A stretch of 35,466 bases of DNA from Acidobacteriota bacterium. Its GTDB lineage: Bacteria; Acidobacteriota; Thermoanaerobaculia; Thermoanaerobaculales; Sulfomarinibacteraceae. Position numbers and translations under genes: made by a program. This document shows positions 16,114-25,549 of this stretch, one piece after another. Under the pieces are notes generated by a model. The model saw only the letters and a list, made by a program, of their open reading frames with translations, was not told the DNA's origin and ran no database searches. The number at the start of each line of letters is the position of its first letter. Within the stretch, counting starts at the first letter, position 1. The stretch is from the NCBI GenBank assembly GCA_024641545.1, contig JAHECW010000038.1, forward strand, positions 1-35,466, read 5' to 3'.

Positions 16114-17118
16114 TCAGCCGGCGAGGATCTCGTCGATGGCCGCGAGTTCTTCGCCGCTGAAGGCCGGCGTCCGGAGGGCGCCGATGGCGGCGTCGACCTG
16201 TTCCGGCCGGCTCGCTCCGATGAGCGCCGAGGTCACGCCCGGTTGCCTCAGGACCCAGGCGATGGCGAGCTGGGCCATGCTCTGGCCGCGGACCCTGGCG
16301 ATCTCGTCGAGCCGTCTCACCTTCGAGACCACCCCTTCCGACACCTGCGACCTCGAAAGATAGCTGTCGTCCCGGGCGGCCCTCGAGTCGCCCGGGATTC
16401 CGTCGAGATAACGACCGGTGAGCAGCCCCTGGGCGAGGGGGGAAAAGACGATGCACCCGATCCCCTTCTCGTCGAGAACGTCGAGCAGGCCGTCCTCGAT
16501 CCACCGGTCGAACATGTGGTAGCGCGGCTGGTGGATCAGGCACGGCGTCCCCAGCGCGGCGAGGATCTCGGCGGCCTTCCGGGTGAGATCGGGCGGGTAC
16601 TGCGAGATCCCGGCGTAGAGAGCGCGTCCCGAACGGACGATGAAGTCGAGCGCTCCCATGGTCTCTTCGAGCGGTGTCTCGGGGTCGGGGCGGTGGTGGT
16701 AGAAGATGTCGACATAGTCGAGCTCCATCCTCCCGAGACTCTGGTCGAGCGACGCCACCAGGTACTTCCGTGAACCCCAATTCCCATACGGCCCGGGCCA
16801 CATGTCCCAGCCCGCCTTCGACGAGACCACCAGCTCGTCCCGAAACGGCGCCAGGTCCTGCCTGAGGATCCGCCCGAAGGTCTCCTCGGCCGAGCCGTAG
16901 GGCGGGCCGTAGTTATTGGCGAGGTCGAAGTGGGTGATGCCGAGGTCGAAGGCGCGGCGAAGCATGGCGCGGGCGTTCTCGAGCGGGTCCGCGCCGCCGA
17001 AGTTGTGCCACAGTCCGAGCGACACCGCCGGCAGTCGGAGGCCGCTTCGGCCGCAGCGGTTGAAGGTCATCGTGTCGTATCGGGTGTCGGACGGCATGTA
17101 GCGATCGCGAGCTGGCAT
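16114..17118 (-). CDS. YghZ-like aldo/keto reductase
   Basis: A 334-residue NADPH-dependent aldo/keto reductase. The N-terminal RCGRSGLRLPAVSLGLWHNFG is typical of the YghZ (L-glyceraldehyde-3-phosphate reductase) group. The catalytic tetrad is visible as Asp in THFDLANNYG with its Tyr, Lys in VSSKAGWD and His in FYHHRPD. Near the C-terminus LIGASRPEQ contacts the cofactor. The ATG at 17118 is preferred over a second ATG seven codons later because GGGAG lies upstream of it. Likely roles are detoxification of reactive aldehydes or reduction of sugar-derived carbonyls. It converges on GH3 with six bases between stops and has its own promoter, divergent from GH105. Confidence 0.85.
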   Translation of the reverse strand: MPARDRYMPSDTRYDTMTFNRCGRSGLRLPAVSLGLWHNFGGADPLENARAMLRRAFDLGITHFDLANNYGPPYGSAEETFGRILRQDLAPFRDELVVSSKAGWDMWPGPYGNWGSRKYLVASLDQSLGRMELDYVDIFYHHRPDPETPLEETMGALDFIVRSGRALYAGISQYPPDLTRKAAEILAALGTPCLIHQPRYHMFDRWIEDGLLDVLDEKGIGCIVFSPLAQGLLTGRYLDGIPGDSRAARDDSYLSRSQVSEGVVSKVRRLDEIARVRGQSMAQLAIAWVLRQPGVTSALIGASRPEQVDAAIGALRTPAFSGEELAAIDEILAG

Positions 17119-17201
17119 GGCGGCTCCCGTCTCTCCGGCCCGGCCGGGGTGGTGTCATTTCGATGATCGCACGGCGGCGGCGATCTACGAAGGCGCGCGG
17201 C

Positions 17202-17210
17202 TGCTACTCT
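17202..17210 (+). promoter_or_regulatory. possible extended -10 promoter for the GH105 gene
   Basis: TGCTACTCT matches an extended -10 (TGn plus TACTCT) and lies 25 bases before the GH105 ATG, which has its own CGGAGGG ribosome-binding site. No good -35 is visible, as is common for extended -10 promoters. Prediction only. Confidence 0.3.
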
Positions 17211-17235
17211 GGGAGCGGCCGAATCGGAGGGACCC

Positions 17236-18432
17236 ATGATCGTCCGACCGAACCCGCGTCGTCTCGCCCTGGCTGCCTGCGCCGCCCTCGCCGCTGCCTG
17301 CGGCGGCCCTGCCACGGAGGAACCAGTGCCCTCTCCCGACCCGTTCGCCCGCGTTCACGTCATCGACGTCATGGAGCGGGCCTTCGACTGGCAGATCGAC
17401 AACATCGTCACCTCGGCGCCCCTGCCCGACGGTGGATTCCAGGACGTCAGCGACACCGAGTGGGTCCGCGGCGCCTTCTTCGCCGGGGTCATGGCCGCCT
17501 TCGAGGCGACCGGGAGCCCGAAGTACCTCGAGGCCGCGCGAGAGATCTCAGAGCGCAACGGCTGGCAGCCCGGGCCGCGCCCGCGCCACGCCGACGACCA
17601 GTGCATCGCTCAGACCTACGCAAAGATCTACCTCGTCGGGCGCGATCCGGCGATGATCGAAGCCACCGTCGATCGCTTCGAGGCGATGATCGCCGAGCCC
17701 CGACCGGGCCCGGTCGTGGGCTGGTCCGAAGACGACAACTGGTCGTGGTGCGACGCCCTGTTCATGGCGCCGCCGACCATGGCGCTCATCGCGGAAGCGA
17801 CCGGCGATCGCCGCTACCTCGACCTGATGAACGCCATGTGGTGGGAAACCTACGGCTATCTCTACGATCCGGTGGAGCACCTGTGGTACCGCGACGGCCG
17901 CTACGTCATCGCCGACGACGGGTCCGGCCCGCGCACCTCCTCGGGCGCCAAGATCTTCTGGTCGCGCGGCAACGGCTGGGTCTTCGCCGGGCTCGCGCTG
18001 GTCCTCGACGCGATGCCGGAGGACTACCCGGAACGGCCGCGATTCGAGCAGCTCTTCCGCGACATGGCTGCCGCACTGATCGCGGTTCAGGGCGATGACG
18101 GGCTGTGGCGGTCGAGCCTGCTCGACCCCGACGAGTACCCGATCCCCGAGTCCAGCGGCAGCGGGTTCTTCACCTACGGTCTGGCCTGGGGCGTCAACCA
18201 CGGGCTGCTCGACCCCGAGACCGCCCTGCCCGCGATGCGCCGGGGGTGGGAGGGCCTCAACTGGGCGCTGCAACCCTCCGGCAAGCTCGGCTGGGTGCAG
18301 CAGATCGGCTACGACCCGCGGACGGTGACCGCCGACGACAGCATGGAGTACGGCACCGGCGCTTTTCTCCTCGCCGGGAGCGAGATCCTGGGCTGGGTCG
18401 ATCAGTCGGCGTCGGCAAAGTCCGAAGAGTAG
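17236..18432 (+). CDS. GH105/GH88-like unsaturated glucuronyl/rhamnogalacturonyl hydrolase, exported
   Basis: A 398-residue (alpha/alpha)6-barrel glycoside hydrolase. It begins with an export signal ending LAAAC, a weak lipobox with Cys21 or Cys22 as the possible lipid site, followed by a Pro-rich linker. Family marks are the AQTYAKIYLVG helix, a mid-protein WCDALFMAPP, FWSRGNGWVFAGLALVL (about 237-253), SSGSGFFTYGLAWGVNHG and YGTGAFLLAGSEILGW near the end. GH105 and GH88 enzymes hydrate the unsaturated uronic acid at the end of lyase products, such as pectin or uronan fragments. Some relatives act on saturated substrates, so the exact target is open. Its stop lies inside the converging ChbG-like gene (31-base overlap). 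Confidence 0.82.
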   Translation: MIVRPNPRRLALAACAALAAACGGPATEEPVPSPDPFARVHVIDVMERAFDWQIDNIVTSAPLPDGGFQDVSDTEWVRGAFFAGVMAAFEATGSPKYLEAAREISERNGWQPGPRPRHADDQCIAQTYAKIYLVGRDPAMIEATVDRFEAMIAEPRPGPVVGWSEDDNWSWCDALFMAPPTMALIAEATGDRRYLDLMNAMWWETYGYLYDPVEHLWYRDGRYVIADDGSGPRTSSGAKIFWSRGNGWVFAGLALVLDAMPEDYPERPRFEQLFRDMAAALIAVQGDDGLWRSSLLDPDEYPIPESSGSGFFTYGLAWGVNHGLLDPETALPAMRRGWEGLNWALQPSGKLGWVQQIGYDPRTVTADDSMEYGTGAFLLAGSEILGWVDQSASAKSEE

Positions 18433-19370
18433 CTCGTGAGATCCGCAGGCGCGGTCATGGCGTCGAGACCCCTCGAGGCGATCACATCGCGATAGGTGAC
18501 GAGCTCGATTCCGCCCTCGGCGAGCGCCCGGCGAAACGCCGGCGAGGTCACCGCATCGAGCTCGGCCTGGCGGTGGACGGCAACCCGGTAGGGGTCGTCG
18601 GCGTTGTTCAGGTCGACCATGGCGGTCATCTCGGGGGTCTCCATCCCGAGGTGGATCACGAGCAGGCTCAGACCGGGTTTGATCGCCCGGGTGTGCGTAA
18701 GCAGGCTCGTCAGCTTGCGCTCGGGCGGGTCGGCCCAGAGCGACACCGAGGTCTCGCCGAAGTAGCGCGACAGCCCGAAGCCGTACTTCTCGGCCAGCTC
18801 CTCGACGATGGACCGAAGCTCGGGCGTCGAGACCGCGGTGAGCATGTGGTAGTCGAGGTAGTCGACCCGAAGACCGGCCGCCAGGGCGCGGCGGATCTGA
18901 GCCTCGAGCTCGATCCGGACCTCGTTCAACTTCGGCTCGGCGCCGGCAAACCCGGTCTCGGACGCGAAAAAGAACCCGGTTTCATCGACCAGCGACGGCA
19001 CCGTCCGGGCGCCGGCCACCGGCCCCCACTTGTAGACCGACCACTCCGAGTTGAGCGTGAGGTGGAGACCGACCCCGATCTGGGGGTTGGCGCTGAGGAT
19101 CTCCACCGCCTCGAGGAACCACGGGCACGGCGCCATCACCGAAACCGAAAAGGGAAGCCCGGTCTCGAGGAGCTCGCGAACCGCGAGATTGACGGAGTGG
19201 GACATGCCGACGTCGTCGCAGCGGATGAGGAGCTCGCGGCTCGGTTCGACGCCGGCCGATCGGGCGCCCGCCGCGAGGAACACGGCCGCGACGACCGCCG
19301 CCACGACAGCCGTGACGGGCTTGAATCTCGACACACAGCGATCGCGCGTGGAAAATCCTGTTGCAGTCAT
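18402..19370 (-). CDS. ChbG/YdjC-family carbohydrate deacetylase, exported
   Basis: A 322-residue protein. The start at 19370 has GGGAGGT nine bases upstream. A long signal peptide (about 1-39, MTATGFSTRDRC to LAAGARSAG) suggests export, unlike cytoplasmic E. coli ChbG. Metal and substrate motifs are IRCDDVGMSHSVN (Asp-Asp), GVGLHLTLN (His), VDYLDYHMLT (Asp and His) and VIHLGMET. The family removes an acetyl group from chito-oligosaccharides. Some exported relatives hydrolyse other esters or amides. Its 3' end overlaps the end of GH105 on the opposite strand. Confidence 0.82.
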   Translation of the reverse strand: MTATGFSTRDRCVSRFKPVTAVVAAVVAAVFLAAGARSAGVEPSRELLIRCDDVGMSHSVNLAVRELLETGLPFSVSVMAPCPWFLEAVEILSANPQIGVGLHLTLNSEWSVYKWGPVAGARTVPSLVDETGFFFASETGFAGAEPKLNEVRIELEAQIRRALAAGLRVDYLDYHMLTAVSTPELRSIVEELAEKYGFGLSRYFGETSVSLWADPPERKLTSLLTHTRAIKPGLSLLVIHLGMETPEMTAMVDLNNADDPYRVAVHRQAELDAVTSPAFRRALAEGGIELVTYRDVIASRGLDAMTAPADLTSYSSDFADAD

Positions 19371-19487
19371 GATCGGTACCTCCCGTCGGCGCGCCATAGC
19401 CGGGACGCCGGACCAATGATATCGGTCTGCGGCGGCTCTGTCCCGAAATCGGTTATCCTTCACGCTTGCGGAAGGACTCGTGACCCC

Positions 19488-20786
19488 ATGACGACCACCT
19501 CGCGCGATCTTCTCCTGGTTTTCGGCTCGGTCCAGCGCGTCATGCGCGCCGAGCGCGCGGCGCGTGACCGCGGCCTCGATGTCGATGCCGCACCGGCGCC
19601 GCGATCGGTGAGCTCCGAGTGTGGTGTCGTGCTCGAGGCCAGATCCGACGACTCGGCAGCACTGATCGACATCCTCGACACCTTGAAGCTCGCACCCAAG
19701 GCGGTCTACCGCAACCAGGGCGGGACCTGGACGCCGAGCACGCTGCGCTCGACGGTCGCCGTCGACGTGGTCAGGCTCACCGAAGGCTCGGCCTACGGCG
19801 GCTGCGGCGCCAAACTCTCCAAGGGGTTGCTCCACACCGTTCTCTGCGGTCTCCCGCGGCTGGTGTCGGACGACCTCATCGTCGGCATCGAGTCCGCCGA
19901 CGACGCCGGAGTCGTGCGGATCACCGATGACATCGCCATCATCCACACCACCGACTTCTTTCCGCCCATGGTGGACGACCCCTACACCTTCGGCCGAATC
20001 GCCGCCACCAACGCGCTGTCGGATGTCTGGGCCATGGGCGGCACGCCGCTCGCCGCCATGAACCTTGTCAGCTACCCGCTCAAGCAACTCGGCCGCGACG
20101 CCCTCAAGGAGATCCTCCGCGGCGGCCTCGAGGCCATGGCCGAATCGGGCGCCGTGCTCGCCGGCGGCCACACCGTCGAAGGACAGGAGCTCCTCTACGG
20201 ACTCGCGGTGACCGGGACCGTCCACCCGGAGAAGATCTGGCGCAACGGCGGCGCCGTTCCCGGCGATGTCCTGGTGCTCACCAAACCCCTCGGCACCGGA
20301 CTCGTCACCACCGCCGCCAAGGGCGGGATGGCCAAGCCCGACCACGTCGCCACCGCAATGCGCTGGATGACGACCCTCAACCGCGACGCCGCCGAAATGC
20401 TGAAGGACCTCGAACCTCACGCGGTCACCGACATCACCGGTTTCGGGCTCGCGGGCCACGCCGCCGAGATGGCCGAGGCCTCGGGCTGCGCCGTCGAGCT
20501 CGACCTCGCTTCGCTGCCGGCGATGCCGGGCGCCCTCGACGCCGCCGCAGTCGGTCTCGTCCCGGTGGGCGCGGGCAAGAACCGCACCAGCATCGCCGCG
20601 ATCCTCGAGATTGCCGACGGCGCCGATGAACTGCTCATCGATCTCGCCCTCGACCCCCAGACCTCGGGCGGCCTCCTCGCCGCCATCCCGGCTGACAAGG
20701 CCGAGGCCCTCGTGCGCCGGCTCCCCGGCGCCGCCGTCGTCGGCCGCGTCACCGACGGCCCAACGGGTGCTGTGGTGCTGCGGTAG
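19488..20786 (+). CDS. selD: DUF3343-SelD fusion: selenophosphate synthetase with Se/S carrier-like domain
   Basis: A 432-residue protein. Residues 7-77 match DUF3343 (Pfam name: putative Se/S carrier protein-like): LLLVFGSVQRVMRAE, RGLDVDAAPAPRSVSSECG with Cys45, and KAVYRN. Residues 95-432 are SelD: LTEGSAYGGCGAKLS keeps the essential Cys106 and Lys109 (the second Cys of E. coli SelD is Ala108), then SADDAGVVRI, TTDFFPP and FGRIAATNALSDVWAMGG with ATP and metal ligands. The enzyme makes selenophosphate from selenide and ATP. Fusion suggests that the carrier domain hands reduced selenium directly to the active site. No in-frame UGA is used and no other selenium gene is in the window. Confidence 0.92.
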   Translation: MTTTSRDLLLVFGSVQRVMRAERAARDRGLDVDAAPAPRSVSSECGVVLEARSDDSAALIDILDTLKLAPKAVYRNQGGTWTPSTLRSTVAVDVVRLTEGSAYGGCGAKLSKGLLHTVLCGLPRLVSDDLIVGIESADDAGVVRITDDIAIIHTTDFFPPMVDDPYTFGRIAATNALSDVWAMGGTPLAAMNLVSYPLKQLGRDALKEILRGGLEAMAESGAVLAGGHTVEGQELLYGLAVTGTVHPEKIWRNGGAVPGDVLVLTKPLGTGLVTTAAKGGMAKPDHVATAMRWMTTLNRDAAEMLKDLEPHAVTDITGFGLAGHAAEMAEASGCAVELDLASLPAMPGALDAAAVGLVPVGAGKNRTSIAAILEIADGADELLIDLALDPQTSGGLLAAIPADKAEALVRRLPGAAVVGRVTDGPTGAVVLR

Positions 20787-20801
20787 AGGACAATCCGTCA
20801 A

Positions 20802-20911
20802 AACCACCAAAACACGAAGACACAACGAAATCACAAAGACCTTCATCCATCGGCCAACCGCCGATCTCTCCACTCCTTCGTGTCACTTTCATGTCTTTGA
20901 GTCTTCGTGGT
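20802..20911. repeat. inverted intergenic repeat of degenerate octamers (CACGAAG type)
   Basis: Left arm 20802-20840 and right arm 20873-20911 are roughly inverted copies built from degenerate 7-8 base units around CACGAAG and CACAAAG. The centre has a perfect hairpin, ATCGGC (20849-20854) with GCCGAT (20860-20865). It fills the gap between the converging selD and methyltransferase genes. It could act as a bidirectional terminator or be a small mobile or REP-like element. Confidence 0.55.
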
Positions 20912-20919
20912 CGTGACGT

Positions 20920-21666
20920 TCAAACCGTTCGTAGGCGCTCGAGGAGAATCCCCGCGGCGACGGCGACGTTGAGGCTCTCGATCTCGCGATCGAGGGGGAT
21001 CGTAACCTCGCCGCCGGCGACCGCCTGCGCTTCGGGCGAAAGCCCGGCGCCCTCGGCGCCGAGGAGGATCACCACCGGCCGCGACGGCGCCCAGCGGTCG
21101 AGCGGGATTCCGCCGGGGCCGGCGGCCCAGACCTCGCCGCTCGCTTCGCTCATCCGCTCGGCGACGCGAGCGACCGGAACATCGCGGGTCACCGGCAGCC
21201 GGAAGACCGCGCCCGCCGAGCCGCGCACCGCCGCGTGGTGGAAGGGGTCGGCGCAGCCCGGCGAGAGCAGCACTGCTCTCGCCCCGAGGGCGGCGGCGGA
21301 ACGGACGATGGCGCCGAGATTGCCGGGATCCTGGACCGTGTCGAGCCACAGGGCGGCGCCTTCTCTCGCCGGCCACGGCGGCCGTTTGGGATCGGCGACC
21401 ACGGCGAGCACACCTTGCGGGTGTTTGGTGGGCGCGAGCTCGTCGAGCACCGCTTGATCGACGGTGAAGACCTCGCCCGCCGCCGCGACGATCTCGGGGT
21501 CGGGCTCGACGCCTTCGGCGAGGTAGAGCTCGAAGACCGGCACCCCCCAGCGTACGACGTCGGCGACGAGCCTCCGGCCGTCGACAATCACCTGTCCATC
21601 CGGCCGCCGTTTGACCCTGCGCCGGAGATCCTTGAGACGCGCACCGTGCTTGCCGAGTTTTTCCAT
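20920..21666 (-). CDS. SpoU/TrmH-family RNA 2'-O-methyltransferase
   Basis: A 248-residue protein. The N-terminal RNA-binding substrate domain (about 1-90) is followed by the SPOUT knot with its three motifs: LDTVQDPGNLGAIVRSA (about 108-124), VILLGAEGAGLS (about 197-208) and TIPLDREIESLNVAVAA (about 222-238). The protein should transfer a methyl group from S-adenosylmethionine to a ribose in rRNA or tRNA, as RlmB does. Target nucleotide cannot be told. No Shine-Dalgarno precedes the ATG. A -10-like TACCAT ends six bases upstream, so the transcript may be leaderless. Confidence 0.88.
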   Translation of the reverse strand: MEKLGKHGARLKDLRRRVKRRPDGQVIVDGRRLVADVVRWGVPVFELYLAEGVEPDPEIVAAAGEVFTVDQAVLDELAPTKHPQGVLAVVADPKRPPWPAREGAALWLDTVQDPGNLGAIVRSAAALGARAVLLSPGCADPFHHAAVRGSAGAVFRLPVTRDVPVARVAERMSEASGEVWAAGPGGIPLDRWAPSRPVVILLGAEGAGLSPEAQAVAGGEVTIPLDREIESLNVAVAAGILLERLRTV

Positions 21667-21672
21667 GGGGGC

Positions 21673-21678
21673 ATGGTA
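21673..21678 (-). promoter_or_regulatory. possible -10 of a leaderless methyltransferase transcript
   Basis: On the minus strand TACCAT is followed by GCCCCC and then the start ATG. The same layout (TAGAAT, GCCGCC, ATG) stands before the Nudix gene at 34349. Transcription would start at or next to the ATG. No -35 is recognisable. Confidence 0.35.
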
Positions 21679-21697
21679 CAGGGTCAGGAGAGAGGGA

Positions 21698-21770
21698 GTG
21701 AGGAAGTGAGAAGGTGAGGCAGTCAGCGCTCCCTCCGGTCGCTGTCGGCGCTCGCTTCGCTCGCTGTGAG
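21698..21770. repeat. dispersed intergenic repeat, copy A, with octamer tract
   Basis: An octamer tract (GTGAGGAA, GTGAGAAG, GTGAGGCA; 21698-21721) leads into a 49-base element at 21722-21770. That element matches 33778-33826 at 46 of 49 positions. It lies between the methyltransferase start and the aminotransferase promoter. The element contains internal palindromic CGCTCGC/GCGAGCG-type units. Confidence 0.7.
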
Positions 21771-21831
21771 AAGGTGAGCGCGACGAGCGCTGACCTCCTC
21801 ATCACAAACCACTGGATTTCCAAGGTCTTTA

Positions 21832-21840
21832 TGAGATAAT
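21832..21840 (+). promoter_or_regulatory. extended -10 promoter for the aminotransferase-pckA operon
   Basis: TGAGATAAT reads as an extended -10 (TGn plus GATAAT). A weak TGGATT lies at about -35. Transcription would begin near 21847, giving a leader of about 42 bases with a GGAAGGATC ribosome-binding site before the ATG at 21889. Confidence 0.45.
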
Positions 21841-21888
21841 GCCGATCCGCTTTGGCCGGGACGAACCGGCGGAAGGATCGGAACCAAA

Positions 21889-23102
21889 ATGAGCCTTTCT
21901 CTGATTGCGAAAAACATCGGCGAGTCGGCCACCCTCAAGCTCAATGAAGTGGCCGCCATTCTCCGCGCCAAGGGCGACCCAGTCATCCACCTCGGTGGCG
22001 GCGAACCCAAGGGCAAGCCGCCGCTCGACGCGCTGCTCGCGGCAACCTCGATGCTCAACTCGGGCGAGATCCGCTACACCCCGCCGGACGGCACGCCGGC
22101 GCTCAAGAAGGCCATCATCCGCTACACCGAGGAGTTCTACGGCTGGCGGCCGGCGCCCGAGAACGTCATGGCCTCGGGGGGCGCCAAACAGGCCATCATG
22201 TCGGCGCTCCACGCCGTGCTCGACCCCCAGAGCGAGGTCATCTACCCGGCGCCCTACTGGGTGAGCTACCCCGAGATGGTGCGGCTCGTGGGTGGGGTTC
22301 CGGTCGCGGTCACTCCCGAGGACGGCTCCTTCATCCCGCGCATCGAGGACATCGAACAGGTGGTCGGTTCCTACACCAAGATGGTGATCGTCAACAGCCC
22401 CAACAACCCATCGGGCGCGGTCTACCCCGAGTCCTTCATCGCCGATGTCGTCGAGTTCTGCGAGAAGCGCGGGCTGTGGCTGCTCATGGACGACATCTAC
22501 CACCGCCTCATTTTCGACGGCCGCAAACCGCTCAACCCCTACGACTACGCCAAGGACCGGAGCGAGAACTCCAAGCTGATCATCGTCAACGGCGTCTCCA
22601 AGCAGTACGCCATGACCGGCTTCCGGATCGGCTGGGCGGTGGGCAACCGCCAGCTCATCGAGGCCATGACCAACATCCAGAGCCACGAGACCTCGGGTCC
22701 GTCGGCGCTGCTGCAGCACGCGGCGGTGGGCGCCATCAACGGCATCCAGTCGTCGGTGGAGGGGTTGCGGGCGACCCTCGAGAACAACCGCAACGTGCTC
22801 GTCAACGAGCTCAGGGCCTTTGACGGCGTGATCATCGAGGAACCGGGCGGCACCTTCTACTCCTTCCCGGATTTCAGCCACTACGGCACGAGCTCGGTCA
22901 AGCTCTCCAAGTTCATCCTCGACAAGGTTCAGGTGGTGACGGTTCCCGGCGTCGAGTTCGGGATGGAGGGCCACCTCCGGCTGAGCTACTGCGGCTCGAT
23001 CAAGGACATCACCGATGGCATCGAACGGATCAAGTGGGCCCTCGACCCCAACTCGCCCAACGAGCTCTACATCGGCGAGCGCAAACTGGTGAGGGACTGG
23101 AC

Positions 23103-23106
<4 letters not shown>
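21889..23106 (+). CDS. class I aminotransferase (aspartate-type), PLP-dependent
   Basis: A 405-residue fold-type I aminotransferase. It shows SGGAKQAIMSAL for cofactor phosphate binding, IVNSPNNPSGAVYP, LLMDDIYHRL with the Asp that contacts the pyridine nitrogen, the Schiff-base Lys238 in NGVSKQYAMTGFRIGW, and a C-terminal HLRLSYCGS with the carboxylate-binding Arg. Aspartate plus 2-oxoglutarate to oxaloacetate plus glutamate is the likely reaction. The ATGA overlap with the ATP-dependent PEP carboxykinase supports it, because oxaloacetate is that enzyme's substrate. Alanine or aromatic specificity cannot be excluded from sequence. Confidence 0.88.
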
Positions 23107-24752
<1,646 letters not shown>

Positions 24753-24770
24753 CGGCGATGGGAGTGGTGC

Positions 24771-24873
24771 CGGGTTGAAGCCGGGCGCCGTGCGAGTGTG
24801 TTCAGTTACGGCGGGAAAGGTTCAGGGCGAGTCCGCATCACGGACCGCGACCCGCCGTTACGCAGCCAACCCG
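24771..24873 (+). ncRNA. nested hairpin element, possible structured leader RNA (family unknown)
   Basis: Three perfect stems nest inside each other. The outer stem is CGGGTTG (24771-24777) with CAACCCG (24867-24873). The middle is ACGGCGGG (24808-24815) with CCCGCCGT (24851-24858). The inner is GTCCG (24831-24835) with CGGAC (24841-24845) around loop CATCA. It lies 82 bases before the ATG of a small secreted protein and after pckA. Parts recall the GGGAA and CCCGCC boxes of cobalamin riboswitches, but no B12 box is present. It could be a riboswitch-like leader, a terminator complex or chance structure in GC-rich DNA. The strand is assigned by the direction of the flanking genes. Confidence 0.4.
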
Positions 24874-24954
24874 TGCGCTGAGGGAGAAGGGGGCAGGAGC
24901 CGGCGGCGTCCCGGTCGAACCGACCCTCATCGATCTCACGGAATGGGGTCAGGC

Positions 24955-25176
24955 ATGCGTTTTTCATCGACTCTGCAGATCCTTGTCGTTGCGTTGCTGG
25001 CGATGACGGCACCCGGGGCGGGGGACCTCGATCCCGTCGCCACGATCCAAGGGGCCGCGACCCAACTCTTCACCCCGTGGGGCCTTGACGGCCCGAAATC
25101 CGACGCGCTGATATTCGCCGAAGGATTCGAGTCCGGCAGCACCGCGGAGTGGTCCGAGGCTTCCATCGCACGCTGA
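24955..25176 (+). CDS. small exported protein with FESG motif
   Basis: A 73-residue frame with a clear signal peptide (MRFSSTLQILVVALLAMTAPGAG) followed by a short mature part that ends LIFAEGFESGSTAEWSEA plus four residues. The D/E-GFESG-T-x-W-S pattern recurs in secreted proteins of environmental Acidobacteriota and Proteobacteria, usually next to a longer domain. Here the frame stops right after the motif, so it may be a real small protein or the truncated start of a larger one. No strong ribosome-binding site is seen. No function is assigned. Confidence 0.45.
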   Translation: MRFSSTLQILVVALLAMTAPGAGDLDPVATIQGAATQLFTPWGLDGPKSDALIFAEGFESGSTAEWSEASIAR

Positions 25177-25549
25177 TCGGGAGCCGTCGAGGTCGGCGAT
25201 TCCAACGGGCCCGCTCGGTTCCACGTCTGCGCCGGACCCCCTCCGGGCACGCGAGCGGGGATGCGGGGCCGTGGCTCTCACTTGATCATGCGTGGTATCC
25301 TAAAGTGTGTAATCTCTGGTCGGGATTACGAGCACTCCTTTGCCGACCGATCTACCTTCGAACGCCCGCCGATGCTGAATCACGCTTCACGACCCGCGCG
25401 TGCCCTTGCTCCCTGGGGTGCAGCCCCGCTGCACGGCCTCCAGAGAGTGATAACCCCCACATTCCGACAACCCTCGCCAGCGACCGCTGTCCGGTCCGCC
25501 CTCCGCTCCGGCAGACGGCTGGGAGACGACCGCTGAAGGGAGATCCGCC
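25177..25549. other. 373-base intergenic stretch upstream of the TonB receptor
   Basis: No convincing gene is present in this stretch. A weak extended -10 (TGGTATCCT, 25293-25301, no -35) could start transcription of the receptor operon about 240 bases before its ATG. The stretch ends with the AGGGAG ribosome-binding site of the receptor. Short frames here have no recognisable features. Confidence 0.4.

Noticed and set aside
19488-20786. SelD as a selenoprotein with in-frame UGA
   Set aside because: The catalytic position is an ordinary Cys codon and the frame is open throughout. No recoding is needed.
24771-24873. Assignment as a cobalamin riboswitch
   Set aside because: GGGAA and CCCGCC-like boxes are present, but the conserved B12 box is missing and the gene next downstream is not a cobalamin gene. 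It is kept only as an unassigned structure.
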